Counted from the stretch's first letter, positions 58,601 through 64,000 are shown. The stretch: 64,000 nt of DNA from an uncultured Bacteroidota bacterium (GCA_903887415.1 CAISPO010000033.1:1-64000); one strand, 5' to 3'. The notes: a model not told the origin generated them from the sequence alone. Translations and numbers: made by a program.

Positions 58601-61600
58601 CACTGAGCGTACCTGCGGTAAGCGAAATGTTGCCTGTTACTGCCCTGCTGCTTGTCGAAGTAATTATAGTACCTGACTTATTTACTGTTACATTTCCTGT
58701 AAATGAAGCAGGCCATTCAAAACCAGCTGTTTTAGCGCCGCCGGTACCCAAATTGGTATAAGTAAGGTTAATACCAGAATAAACAGAAGGCGTAGCTGCC
58801 AGTGTGCCGAAGTCAACATTTACATTAGAACCGCTGCTCATAGAGAGGTTAGTTCCATTGCTGAATGTACCTGTCTGCAGGTTTAAAGTACCACCGGATA
58901 CAAACGCTGTTGCTGCACCGAGGGTAACACCGGCTGTATTGGCTATAGTAAGTGTATTGAACGAAGTACCGAATGAACCATTAATGTTCGCCGCGGTGCT
59001 ACCGTTAAAGGTAACGTTGCCGCTGCGCGGAACAAATGCGGCTGTACCTGCGTTATTTGTCCAGCTACCGGCTGTTGTAATGCTGTAGCTGCCTAAGGAC
59101 GCATCAAGAGCGCCGGCGGACAGCGTAACTGCAGTACCAGTGGATGTCATGGTCTTCGACGCATTAAGAGACACGGTAGCGCCTGTCTTGTTCACGGTTA
59201 CCGTACCATTAAATGCGTTTGGCCATTCGTTACCTGCAGTTATCGCAAGTGTATTAATGCCCAAATTCTTATAAGTGAGAATTGCTCCGGTATAAGTGGC
59301 CGGAGTAGCCGTGAAACTACCCGCATCCACGTTTACATTGCCACCGTTTACAGAAAGATTGGTATTGGCCACAGAACCTGTTTCCAGATTAAGTGTACCA
59401 CCTGCACTGAATGTTGTACCCGAAGAGAATGAAACAGCAGGAGTAGCACTAGAAGTATTATTGATTGTAACGGAGCCAGCTGAGAAGCCCGTTGGCAATA
59501 AAGTCCCGGCGCTTTGTGTTACAGCTCCACTTCCGTTAAACACATAGCTGGAACCGGAAACGAACGAAGTAGTGGTACAGGTAATGGACCCATTTAATCC
59601 GTTCGTATTAGCTGTATAAACAGTTCCGGTAGAGCCCACAGTGAATGAACCCACTGAACCAAATACTGGTGCCGCGGGGAAAATGAATGTACCATTCACC
59701 AACACAGATTGGGCTGCATTACTCATAGCCCAACTGCTTTGTGCCTGAACGGTACTGCCTGAAGGAACGACGAATGAAAGGAAGTTTTGAGTACCACCAC
59801 TTATTGTTAACAACTGAGGGCTGGCAACAGTGGCCGCAGAATTTACGAGCTGGAACTGCTGGTTAATTGCAGCGCTTGTGGCTGAAATTGTACCGGCTGT
59901 CTTATTGAAATTGCCATAAAGCAAGATAACAGGCGCAGTGTTCGTGTTTGAAAGCGTCCCGCCGCTCATATTAAAATTACCGAAAACAGTCAAGTGAGCG
60001 ATACCTGATGCGCCGGCAGCAAGATTAAATGTACCACTGGTTTGGTTGTAATTACCCGAAACAGGTAGTGTCAAACCAGAACCAGCACCGCTGTATTGAA
60101 GCGTACCGGAACCGGAAACAGTTAAGTTCCCAAAAACATAGAATGTTCCGTCCACAAATGTGCCGGTGCTGGAACCGGAATATGTAAGGTTTCCGTAACC
60201 GGAAGTTACGTTTTGGATGCTTTGTGCAACACCCCCGCTATAAGCAACTGTGCTCAGCGCATTAAGTGTTCTGAGCGTTGGTAATGAAGCGGTTGTCATA
60301 CCTAATGTAAGCGTTGCATTTGCACTAACATCTACAATAGCTGTAAATGCCGCGCCCGGAGTTGGCGTAAAATTGATAGCCGCGCTTCCATTACCTACTG
60401 ATACATAAGAGCCGCCGCCTGACACCGTCCATGCAGCAGCCGTAACGGGATTGGCACCATTTTCTACTATATACTCCGAAGAAGCAGCAGTAAAGTTGGG
60501 GGCTACCGTGCCCATTCCGACAGAACCACCAGCAGCGCCTACAGGGTCTGTAGTCCAGCTTGTGGTCAGCTCCAGGTGCGCAAGCGCAGAAGTGCTATTT
60601 ATATTGTAATAGATATGGGTTGCTGCACCCGGGATATTGAACGTACCCGATATAGTGCCCGTGAGGCCAGTGCTGGTATAAGTGATCGTTGCCCCGGTAA
60701 CTCCTGCAGGAGAAGGGCTTGTAGCTGTAATATTGGAGAATGTAGCCACGCCCGATACTGCGGTGGCGTAGGTAACCGGGCCACCAATGATCCAACTTGG
60801 GCTGGCGCTGGCCGCGGCTGTGATTACAGCACTGCTGCTGGTCACCACGTTTCCATATTGGTCTTCCACCTTCACAACAGGCTGAACGGTCAGATTACCG
60901 CCGCTGATCGTTGGGTCAACAGGATGGGTAGTCTCTACCAACTTGCTGGCTGCACCTGTAGCAATGGTCTGCACACAAGAAGTTGCCGCAAAACCGGTTG
61001 CGTAAACGGTAATAGTCCAGTTGCCTGGTGTATTCAGGTGGCTGCCGGTGTACTCATCAAGTGTCAAGGTACCTGCAGCGACCACATAATCAATAGAAGG
61101 AGTAGCTGTAGGAGACAGGGTATAAACAGGGCCTGCACCAAGCTGAGCCGTTACATAGCTGATAGCGGACCTCCATGATGGGTTATCAATAAATGTTATT
61201 GGCAAAGAAGACAAGTTGTCAACTGTAGGAGGTGTGGTATTTGGATTAAGCACCGGTGAATTTGGCGCTGGTAAATTAAACGCGCAGGACGACAACGGAG
61301 AAGGCGTAAGCCCTGGCGATGTAAAGTAAATAGTAGCGCCGGTAACCGGGGCCGAGCTGGAAGCTGTGAGGCTGAATGTGCTTACAACTCCTGCCACCGC
61401 ATTCTGCGTAAGGCTGGTAGCCGTACCAATTGTCCACGCGCCAGTACCCACAGCCGCTGTTACTGGGCTGCTGGCGGTAGTGAGGTTGCCATACTGATCC
61501 AGTATTTTAACTGTAGGCTCAGGAGAGAAGTAACCGCCATTGGTTGCCGGGCCAACAGGGCACGTGCCGTTGGCAATCTGAGCTGCAGCACCGGGAAGTA

Positions 61601-64000
61601 CCTGCTGATCCACAGTAGTACCTACGTATCCATATGCAAATACAGAAACAAGATAAGTACCCGCTGTATCCAAAGAGGTATGCCCAAGCGCACCGGGTAT
61701 AAGCGATATAGTACCTGAGGCACCGGCAAGTGTAGTAAGGCCACCAACCGAATAATCGCTCGGAGTAAGCGTACTGATATGCACGCTGCCAATGCGCTGT
61801 ACTGTAATCAGGTCTATCGCCTCACCCCATACACCATCATCGGTGAAGGTGATCGGATGTGTGCTCAGGTTGTCCTCGTTAGGCGGAGTAAAATCGGCTA
61901 ACAATGCCGGAGGAACTCCCGGAGGATGCTGGCCTACAACCCAGGCACCAAGATAACTCACCTGGGCCGGGGCTACGGCAGTTACCGTATTTGTAGTAGT
62001 AACCGCGGTTGTAATTGCTGCATTCCAGCTACCTGAAGCATAAAGTTGCGCTATGTAATTATTTGTAATATTCGACCCAATAGGAGCCGGATAATCAGAT
62101 GTATTGTAAGTGAATGTAGGTGTCACTGTACTAACTCCAACCGCGGTATTGGCAGGGAAAGTCCAGTAGTGGTCAACATGGTTGATACCATCTATAGCTG
62201 ATGTACCCAGTGCAGGATGCTCACCAGCAGTAACCGTCGCGCCGATGCTGCCTGAAAAAGAGCCTGCGCCGGCAATAGCTATGCTAACCGGGGCGTAATC
62301 TACGTCACCCACTTCGTAATTAACGGTAGCTGTACCACTGCCGCTGAGGCTCTTAAATAAGTTACCACTCACATAACCAGTGCCACGCGTAACGCTGCCA
62401 CCTGCATTAATATTGATCTGGTTGGTTCCTGTTGACAGGATATTGTTGCCCAATGCGAGCGCGCCGGCAACGGTAGCGTTTGAACCGAGGCCTGCAGCTG
62501 CGGAAAGTGTAAGATTGTTGAAGTTATTGACAGCAGTACCGCCAACGATCTGTGAACCACTGCCCTGTAGTGTAACTGTACTTGTACCTGGAACAAATGT
62601 AGTTCCGTTATTAGTCCAGTTACCGGTGAGCAGCAACGAGAAGTTGTTCATACTGAACGTACCTGAATTGAGCGTTACACTACCAGTAAGCAACGTCTTG
62701 GTAGCATTCAGGGTAACTGTGCCTGCTTTGTTATCGGTCACAGTACCAGTAAATGAAGCTGGCCATTCGTTACCCACCCCGATAGAGGCGGCGCCTGTAC
62801 CAACCAGGTCAGCATAAGACAGGTTGATGCCAGAATAGCCTCCTGTAGGCGCTGAAGTGGTAAAAGTACCATTGTCTCTAACAACATTTGACGTACTGGC
62901 CATAGTGAGTGCAGAGGTCATTGTGAACGCACCATTCTGCAACTGCAATGTCTTGCCGGCTGCTATAGTGGTAGGAACATTAAGCGTAACACCCGCTGCA
63001 TTATTGATATTCAGGATATTGAAAGAAGTACCGTAAGAACCAGTGAGGCTTTGAGCCGCTGTACCATTAAAGGAAACAGTACCGGTGCCTGCGTTAAATG
63101 CGCCTGTCCCGGCATTGTTGGTCCAGGTATTGCTCAATGAAATGTTATTGCTTCCCGCAGAAAGGATACCATTTGTAAGCGTTACCGAACCGAAACCAGC
63201 CAGCACATTCAGTACTTTACTGGCGCTGAGCGATATAGTAGCGCCAGGCTTATTTACGGTAACATTACCGTTAAATGCAGCCGGCCATTCATTACTTTCT
63301 GTAACGGCAAGGCTATTCACATCCTGCGCGTTATAGGTAAGATTAATGCCGCTGTATGTAGCGGGGGTTGTGGAGAAGTCGCCAGCATCCACATGTACAT
63401 TAGCACCGGAGTTAAAGGTGAGTGCCGGGGAGGTAGTTGTAACAACGCCATTGTCAAGATTAAATATTGAACCCGACTGCATTGTTACTCCCAACGTAAG
63501 CGATAAGCCACCAGGATTGTTACAGGTCATCGAGCCGCCGGAAGCAATAGTAGTGGGGCTGCTTGCACCTGTAACCTGGGCAGTAGAGCCATTGAATACA
63601 TAGTTTGCATTTGTATTCAGCACGAAAGCAGGGCTGTTAATAGTTCCATTGAAACCGGTGATCGTACTACCTGAAGGACTATTAGAAATATTATTTATCC
63701 CATTTGGATCCTGAACGATCAGGGTTGCACCGGGTGAAACCGTGAACAGGCACTGCTGCGTGGCGGCCCTTGAATCGTCAATGACGCTCGAAGCCCCAAC
63801 TATCAGTGTTCCATTAACGGTAATAAAGTCAGGCGAGGCAGTACTGTTGCCCCATTCCGGAGGATAGAACACACCGCCCTTAATATCCGCAGTAGAGCCT
63901 GAATTGATCGTCAATCCAAATAACTGTGTTTGCAGGGTATTTGAGAACAGATGCTGAGGGTTAGATACTCCCGTACCGCCATTCAGGTTAACATTAATCG
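40665..64000 (-). CDS. Giant multidomain T9SS-secreted repeat protein, more than 7,770 residues, partial at right edge
   Basis: One frame runs from the right edge to a stop at 40665 without interruption over 23.3 kb; the start lies outside the window. From N to C: three supermodules (about 63914-60620, 60560-56580, 56560-54780). Each has beta-helix-like strands rich in LNLQTG, WTNNAG, FNGS and NEWPA.F.G.VTVNK, then a domain with FEVGD.DYAPVSI and DHYW. The first two also carry paired Shr-type HID-like (DUF1533) and DQYGN Ig-like units. Next come a PKD-like domain, 18 PKD-like units of about 84 residues (NDGPACVGGTVNL, Y.WSGP, SGC; 54490-50000), roughly 42 Big_2-like units of about 71 residues (VC.G, GGTWSSS, GTATITY, GC; 49980-40990) and a type A T9SS sorting domain (VVPNPNNGTFTIKGSLG). 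Almost no charged residues. No catalytic site was seen. A giant adhesin or filament is the likeliest role (inference). Confidence 0.93.
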   Translation of the reverse strand, partial: INVNLNGGTGVSNPQHLFSNTLQTQLFGLTINSGSTADIKGGVFYPPEWGNSTASPDFITVNGTLIVGASSVIDDSRAATQQCLFTVSPGATLIVQDPNGINNISNSPSGSTITGFNGTINSPAFVLNTNANYVFNGSTAQVTGASSPTTIASGGSMTCNNPGGLSLTLGVTMQSGSIFNLDNGVVTTTSPALTFNSGANVHVDAGDFSTTPATYSGINLTYNAQDVNSLAVTESNEWPAAFNGNVTVNKPGATISLSASKVLNVLAGFGSVTLTNGILSAGSNNISLSNTWTNNAGTGAFNAGTGTVSFNGTAAQSLTGSYGTSFNILNINNAAGVTLNVPTTIAAGKTLQLQNGAFTMTSALTMASTSNVVRDNGTFTTSAPTGGYSGINLSYADLVGTGAASIGVGNEWPASFTGTVTDNKAGTVTLNATKTLLTGSVTLNSGTFSMNNFSLLLTGNWTNNGTTFVPGTSTVTLQGSGSQIVGGTAVNNFNNLTLSAAAGLGSNATVAGALALGNNILSTGTNQININAGGSVTRGTGYVSGNLFKSLSGSGTATVNYEVGDVDYAPVSIAIAGAGSFSGSIGATVTAGEHPALGTSAIDGINHVDHYWTFPANTAVGVSTVTPTFTYNTSDYPAPIGSNITNNYIAQLYASGSWNAAITTAVTTTNTVTAVAPAQVSYLGAWVVGQHPPGVPPALLADFTPPNEDNLSTHPITFTDDGVWGEAIDLITVQRIGSVHISTLTPSDYSVGGLTTLAGASGTISLIPGALGHTSLDTAGTYLVSVFAYGYVGTTVDQQVLPGAAAQIANGTCPVGPATNGGYFSPEPTVKILDQYGNLTTASSPVTAAVGTGAWTIGTATSLTQNAVAGVVSTFSLTASSSAPVTGATIYFTSPGLTPSPLSSCAFNLPAPNSPVLNPNTTPPTVDNLSSLPITFIDNPSWRSAISYVTAQLGAGPVYTLSPTATPSIDYVVAAGTLTLDEYTGSHLNTPGNWTITVYATGFAATSCVQTIATGAASKLVETTHPVDPTISGGNLTVQPVVKVEDQYGNVVTSSSAVITAAASASPSWIIGGPVTYATAVSGVATFSNITATSPSPAGVTGATITYTSTGLTGTISGTFNIPGAATHIYYNINSTSALAHLELTTSWTTDPVGAAGGSVGMGTVAPNFTAASSEYIVENGANPVTAAAWTVSGGGSYVSVGNGSAAINFTPTPGAAFTAIVDVSANATLTLGMTTASLPTLRTLNALSTVAYSGGVAQSIQNVTSGYGNLTYSGSSTGTFVDGTFYVFGNLTVSGSGTLQYSGAGSGLTLPVSGNYNQTSGTFNLAAGASGIAHLTVFGNFNMSGGTLSNTNTAPVILLYGNFNKTAGTISATSAAINQQFQLVNSAATVASPQLLTISGGTQNFLSFVVPSGSTVQAQSSWAMSNAAQSVLVNGTFIFPAAPVFGSVGSFTVGSTGTVYTANTNGLNGSITCTTTSFVSGSSYVFNGSGAVTQSAGTLLPTGFSAGSVTINNTSSATPAVSFSSGTTFSAGGTLNLETGSVANTNLSVNGGNVNVDAGSFTATPATYTGAILTYKNLGINTLAITAGNEWPNAFNGTVTVNKTGATVSLNASKTMTSTGTAVTLSAGALDASLGSYSITTAGSWTNNAGTAAFVPRSGNVTFNGSTAANINGSFGTSFNTLTIANTAGVTLGAATAFVSGGTLNLQTGTFSNGTNLSMSSGSNVNVDFGTLAATPSVYSGINLTYTNLGTGGAKTAGFEWPASFTGNVTVNKSGTIITSTSSRAVTGNISLTAGTLSVGATNLSLTGNWTNSAGAAYSASSGILTFNGSTAQTITGSSSIANLTLNNAAGLTLAASSPVSVSGTLALTNGIITTGANTLTMTLATGVVTRTASTSSDYVFGTLAKNVTGLGHTTPVNFEVGDADYAPVSIATDANAAAGQIAVKSTAGNHPAYASASIDGTYDVDHYWSISTPVSVTGILSVTPTFSYNVADIGGGSNVGWVSQYYNGSAWSPVNLLATDPTGLSTTVPVTASGYIGDFIVGLNDANVPPVFTAGTGVTEDNASTTPATYTSTMSATGFPSVADWKAHITLVTATGPTGTHTLAGGGADYGIGLPAMATSGTFSLIPTSTDNYLTTSGVYTITISSIGYTAATLVQTINPGAAASLTVATQPGAPAVNGGALGTQPIINIADRFGNAVTTTSEQVFAQVGPGGGGAWTIGPGATPSETSTTPVNFALVPPSGLTASSFAAVTGANITFTVVGCCSVTSNNFNIPNPSLPTLIADPAATVDNPFNITFTTDNPVWRASITEVDVNGAAIPVAAWNTGTAGAFTVTLTPAPAPALHVAGTYTITFVASGYSNNSVVQTIHAGVPASLSMHVQPVDPATNGGVLSVQPVVYIRDQYGNATTSTALVTATSTAPGTWTLGGTTNVSGVGGTVTYTDLTASSAASVTGATILFTLSGIGTETVTSTGFNIPNPPLTYYNKASGAANLQILGNWGVNTDGTGTAPTDFISNNQRFEIVNGGATTIGAAWTVSGTGSYVVVGNGSTAMNFTVPAAFAFANAAGSGVNVSANATLTLTNTGTIPTMGILDPNSTVVFNGASNQGIPVATYGNLTESGTSTGTLGAATTTVVGALNVSSGALTSATGSVNLSGSLNVTGTGSITATTSTTINFVNTSTAQNITYSSSAASSKTTFNVNTGVTASLSTNLPLGAASDVVLVNGTLVCGATNVVSGTGTFTLAPTGTLSTANTGGIDGSLTLTAANRTFTTGGSYIFNAATSTPWPNITAFGNPGSVYVNSVTVTSNKSFSMSGLLTVVSGGTLDMSTNTLGGAFTVSLDGLVKTENLSATPLPAGITWGSTLGTVQYNGASAQTVMQGTYRNLTLSSAGVSTMSASASALSVRRALTLNTGSILSIGVYTLALGPNATIVTPGSFSSSTMIIDDNAAGLIQKQFSATGSFTYPIGDATPNYTPITLSVTGSGFAGVYLRNVKDPNNTDAVTSNYINRYWHVTTTGLTNYSVTSASYIAPGDVVGTEASIHAGQWSGALPWASGSAESGHAIAWGTTTATSADYTGLNVPAPTFTATPTAATCIGSLNPVTYTTQPGQSNYVWSVPGTAGTDYTITSGSLASTSNSVTLYWKTTGAKTVTVDYTDANGIVGTPVASYTTTVNSLTLSAANSGTACSGGMVTLTPGESGTASPVTYAWSGPVGYVNTASSLVLSITGTAMAGTYTVNATGGGCNITSTTIVTVNVISVTASNSSPACVNGTITLGSVPSGLTPSSYAWSGPIGYTASVQNPTLTAAATTSMAGTYTITVTAPGSGCSASNNTVVTVNTLSAMPSNDGAACVGGVVHLSPNIGGTVAPSGYAWSGPVGYMSSVASPTLSSVTTGMGGVYNFTVTAAGSGCVAINSTTVIINTLGVTASNDGPACVGGTINLLSSPTGTATTSTYVWSGPLSYASSLQNATLTTSATTDMTGIYTVTVGASGSGCTAQTTTNVLVNTLGLLASNDGPACVGGTVKLTVVPGGTITPTAYSWSGPLSYASIIQNPTMTTSATTDMAGTYTVNAAAPGSGCVATGTTTLVINTISASVSNDGPACVGGTVDLSSGVGGTAMPTDYSWSGPSGYSATTANPVLSSVDLTMAGSYLFTVTATGSNCTAIGTTNVTVNTFSITATNDGPACVGGTVNLTSVPGGSIAPASYTWSGPLVFGATTQNTMLTASATTGMSGIYTITATAAGSGCTALDMTNVVINTLAIAPSNDGPACVGGNVNIFANTSGTETIHFYSWSGPGSYGSAVINPVLSTVTTDMAGSYTLTVTGTGSGCTASAATNVIVNTIFTSPSNDGPACVGGTVNLLSNVTGSASPATYQWSGPSGYAATTSNPVLSSVTTDMAGTYNFTVTATGSNCVATGSTTVTVNTLGITASNDGPACVGGTVNLGASTTGTASPTGYAWNGPSGFTATIENPVLTTSATTDMTGTYTVTVTAAGSGCSVSNTTNVTINTLGITAANDGPACVGSTVNLSSTPSGTAVPTGYTWSGPMSYYASTQSQTLTTSSTTGMSGVYVVTVTAAGSGCSAIGTTTLTVNNQGVVAANDGPACVGGTVNLSATPSGSETTTSYSWSGPMGFSSTIQNPVLTASATTGMSGTYTVTTSGTGTGCTTTATTNVVINTIGIMAFNDGPACVGGTVNLSTIASGSASPTGYVWSGPSGYSASIRNVTMTTSATTDMSGVYVVTVVATGSNCIAVNTTNVLINTLGVSAANDGPLCVGGTVNFTATPSGSASPTGYTWSGPVGYSSTIQDASRNAMTLAKAGTYSVTVVANGSGCSAITTTNVIVNTLGVTAANDGPACVGGTVNLSSTPSGTAVATGYAWSGPVSYSASVQNPVMTTSATTPMTGVYVVTVTAAGSGCSATNTTNVLINTIGITAANSSPACVGGTVTLSSTPSGSATPTGYAWSGPMSFGAATENTTLTTSATTGMSGIYTVTVVATGSNCIAINTTNVTVNTIGVAASNDAPACVGGTVNFTATPSGSATPSAYAWSGPIGYTSTLQDPSITPITLAKAGTYTVTVSAIGSACTSTTTTNVVVNTLSITASNNSPTCVGLTTSLNSTPSGTASPTGYAWSGPLSFGAATQNTALTSVTTGMAGTYTVTVTAAGSGCTANATTNVVIIPLPAPVTGAGTVCVGLTTTVSDVSTGGTWTSNNTGIATIGSSGSPRVVSGLYAGTATISFTVGTGCASTLVVTVNPNPLIIGMAPVCTGTTLALSDNIPGGVWSAANGYATVGSTSGILTGVSNGTDAITYTLPTTCRAISVATVSPTPTAIGGTHFVCQGQTTTVNEVTGGGHWVSGNTSVATLSGSTGTSVTVTGIIGGTSVVSYIMPTGCYSTVVITVNALSPITGNAPVCQNATVTLSDLALGGLWTSGSTGVATVGSVSGVVTGLTSGIAHITYTTFSGCLAVVTATVNPIAGITGTASVCEGATTTLNDATAGGTWSSSSPANGSIGAGAGLVSGILAGTTTISYQVTSTGCTATKVVTVNAAPAAIMGTAIMCAGTGTTLSDAVMGGTWISASPGVATIGSTTGAVTGVAGGTSVISYKITAGGCQATTIVTVNTTPGTITGNTPLCQSSTITLRDATAGGSWSSSAPLVAMVGSTGVVTGVSGGTSVITYAMPAGCMNSTIVTVNPITSVIGAAPICIGATVALTDATAGGNWSSSNAAVGTVDGSGNVRGIAAGTVNISYLMPTGCKAIAVETVNALPAAITGTMVMCNGGLAVTLHDATTGGSWSGVAGTGTILVVGSTGSVTGTSAGTATVSYATAAGCGVAATVTVNPTPAGITGNTPVCAGSTLSLGETVSGGTWSSSTPATGTVNASGVVTAIAGGTSTISYSTGSGCSTSVIVTVNTILPITGSPALCLASTTNLADATLGGTWSSSDMSTASVGSTGIVTGNLTGTASINYTTATCVRSLVVTVNPVPSAIAGALWLCRGATTTLSDDGSGTWSSSNTFVAPISAEGVVTGSSGGTATIKYTSGAGCFASAVVTVNAGPSGILGSSYVCVGSSTVLSDLVGGGSWSTASSYASVDAVSGSVAGISAGSPAVITYTAAGTGCYMTYNVSVDAAPAPITGIPVVCVGGTTFLYDATTPAVSWTSSNTTIATITASGAARGVSTGTVLITYQIDNTCTATTTLSVNAVPPPFTGNTPFCVGSGITLSDALAGGSWSTTNPSIATIGTDGSVTGVSGGNTLISYTVYGGGCSAAASVTVTAVTAITGPSIVCTGSSITLANTSPGGTWSSASSTVSVNATTGSVSGSMAGTAVITYTFAGGGCAAMKPLSVNATPTPINGNGLLCIGTQLALSDDVTGGTWVSSGTTIATAGSSTGIVTGISMGTATITYTAAGCSASTIVTVNTAQPVTGAMNVCVGAITNLMDARVGGTWSSSSPAIGSVSTTGTVRGLSAGTTTISYSLSSGCVNTAVVTVNPVPDAITGNGPVCVGGTLNLSDDIGGGAWHSSDGVVTIDGSGDVSAIAIGTAAITYTSPNGCTTNTVVTVGSTPAAITGPLTVCEGGTVILNDATLGGVWTSTTGNATIGSSTGVVGGVTAGTTTISYSLPGCGSITVDVTVNATPAAITGNTPVCIGAAVSLSDAIGGGVWTSAAGGHGTVDGSGNVAGVSAGTAMVTYTLGSCSAIAVVTVAAMPAAITGSSFVCVGGSTTLYDATPGGLWSSADVTVSVGTGTGLVTGQSAGTATITYTSAVGCTATAVMSVNTAAASITGVSPLCIGVSSLFTDATGGGTWSSSNAAIGSVGTDGTVTGVAAGTVTISYNAAGCISTMPITISPAPSAITGPTSVCANSTIALNDATSGGSWGTASLNISVDGSGHVTGGSAGAAMVTYTSAAGCSVTTSINVNPQPAPISGMLTVCVGGSTFLTDATSGAVSWTSSNTSVATITYSGAVASALMIGTTTVTYTIANTCTITAVVTVNAATAPISNNSAVCPGSSIVLFDATSGGTWSSSNTAIGSVGADGTLTGVSGGTATITYAEYGAGCSATVIATVNSLPVIGAISGSGVVCAGATATYTNPYSGGVWSSTAMGVATVGTTSGVVLGVAPGTSTISYTRTNSCGATAATAVVTVNASTDAGTIAGSVPVCAGSVIALTDAVSGGSWTSSTIHATVDGSGNVTGVSAGTSSITYSVASSCGSAFATTVVTVAPIPAGITGASFVCVGGSSMLNDATTGGLWSSADVTVTVNASTGLVSGASVGTATITYATGAGCTATTIVSVNSGTPPVSGAPSVCVGLTALYSDGVGGGAWSSSSTSTATVGTDGTVTGVRAGTATISYTLPSGCSSSAIITVNPATAAISGPSSVCANSTVALTDATSGGSWSTASLNILVDGSGHVTGGSAGAAMVTYTSAAGCSVTTSINVNPQPAPISGMLTVCVGASTFLTDATSGAVSWTSGNTAVATITYSGAVASALMPGTTTVTYTIANTCTITAVVTVNAATAPITNNSAVCPGSSIVLSDATSGGTWSSSNAAIGSIAADGTLTGVFGSGGTATITYAEYGSGCSVTTTVTVNAAPNAGSISGSGTVCAGSSVTFSDGATGGVWSSTNTAAGTINTYGTVSALGGGTTTISYTVTNSCGTVAATAILTVNPLPNAGMITGNTGAICAGSVLALTDAVTGGTWSSSNTAIGSVDASGNVTGVAGGVSTITYTVTNGCGTAITTTPVTVNAFTAGTITGAAAITIGLTDQLTDGVTGGTWTASNSNATVSASGLVTGAAAGTVTISYTVTNGCGTAYATYVVTVTASGIANITGSLSVCQGSTTALTDATPGGTWHSSNTLVATVGTSGIVTAAATGSVSATATISYTVGGVPVTVVVTVNPNPSGIVGATFLCSGTSITLSDLVAGGTWTNSGGVTLTPGSSGSVTNVTSTTVGTSTITYGLATGCAKSSVITVRALPTPILGNLSVCGVGNTTILSDMTTTTSWASSAVGTATVNAAGVVYGVSPGTVTIIFTAPNTCTTTATVTVNALVTISGITGATNVSHGMTITLSDLTGGGTWSSSNSALGSVDASGDVTGVGTSGTVTISYSVPYGSGCFATATKPITVHTPAPPAHGATVGGTTTVFTGTVVNIADEVAGGTWNSSNTNVATVDNAGAVTGVTPGMANITHTVTSGDGDVSTTVTPVIVSALPVDIRVVPNPNNGTFTIKGSLGTLQDEEVSLEVTDVLGQVIYSNKVMVHGGKISEKVSLDNTFANGMYMLTVHSGTENKVFHFVIEK
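42816..43415 (-). repeat. Segmental duplication inside the giant gene, copy 1
   Basis: About 600 bp (nearly three Ig units) is nearly identical to 44370-44963. Matching words at 42941, 43101, 43191 and 43391 recur exactly 1,548 bp downstream. The left end is offset by 1,554 because of one 6-bp indel (FGSGGTATIT versus SGGTATIT in protein). Confidence 0.85.
44370..44963 (-). repeat. Segmental duplication inside the giant gene, copy 2
   Basis: Counterpart of 42816-43415. The roughly 950 bp between the copies encode different, diverged units, so the event was not a simple adjacent duplication. Confidence 0.85.
50000..54490 (-). repeat. Array of 18 PKD-like coding repeats of about 250 bp
   Basis: Each unit encodes about 84 residues beginning near NDGPACVGG and containing YAWSGP and a SGC. 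Eighteen starts can be counted in the translation. DNA similarity between units is moderate, less than in the 216-bp repeats at 1-1540, so this array is older or less homogenised. Confidence 0.85.

Noticed and set aside
40861-63603. Numerous plus-strand frames opposite the giant gene
   Set aside because: All are low-complexity mirrors of Thr/Gly/Val-rich repeats on the minus strand.

Overview
The window (about 45% GC) comes from a member of the Bacteroidota, most likely a Chitinophagaceae-like bacterium (inference). The evidence is type IX secretion (T9SS) C-terminal sorting domains, GEVED-domain surface proteins, a GldA gliding-motility ATPase, Omp28- and DUF1579-type proteins, and recurrent TAnnTTTG promoter -7 elements close upstream of starts. 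No rRNA, tRNA, CRISPR array or intact insertion sequence was seen.

Layout. 1-3599 (minus): the N-terminal part of a very large secreted repeat protein that runs off the left edge and is interrupted by a one-base frameshift in a C6 run. 3810-6896 (minus): a GEVED/T9SS surface protein with its own promoter and terminator. 7133-9782 (minus): AraC regulator, SDR oxidoreductase, NAD-dependent epimerase. 9903-11563: a small envelope protein, a two-helix membrane protein and an outer-membrane-type protein. 11566-12091 (minus): antitoxin plus a decayed RelE-like toxin. 12298-18826 (plus): thymidine kinase, TolC, inositol monophosphatase, ThiL, an EGF-like lipoprotein, GldA, a DUF1579 protein. 18900-20578 (minus): PhoH and PurE. 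20756-25208 (plus): three successive polytopic GT-C-like membrane proteins. 25223-28101 (minus): a YdeI/OmdA-like protein, then SelD and MnmH, which together make 2-selenouridine in tRNA. 28181-28680 (plus): a self-contained transcription unit of two tiny paralogous membrane-type peptides (38 and 33 aa). 28869-31265 (minus): fused 2-oxoacid dehydrogenase E1. 31557-32586: an AT-rich frameshifted PIN/DUF4935-like gene. 32817-34962: Omp28-like and other envelope proteins. 35803-38106 (minus): oligosaccharide flippase and hexapeptide acyltransferase. 38125-40498 (minus): a hybrid histidine kinase whose N-terminal HNOBA-like sensor is split off by a one-base shift in a C8 run. 40665-64000 (minus): one uninterrupted giant T9SS-secreted protein of more than 7,770 codons, open at the right edge.

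Themes. The window is dominated by T9SS surface proteins with enormous Ig-like arrays showing several ages of internal duplication. Three genes carry a single extra base in a homopolymer (3157-3162, 32165-32169, 40185-40192), which may be sequencing/assembly error, hypermutable tracts or real decay. The least expected object is the micro-operon at 28334-28572: two adjacent ORFs share 16 of their first 23 residues while many of the shared codons differ only synonymously, which strongly suggests real, selected microproteins likely to be missed by annotation.
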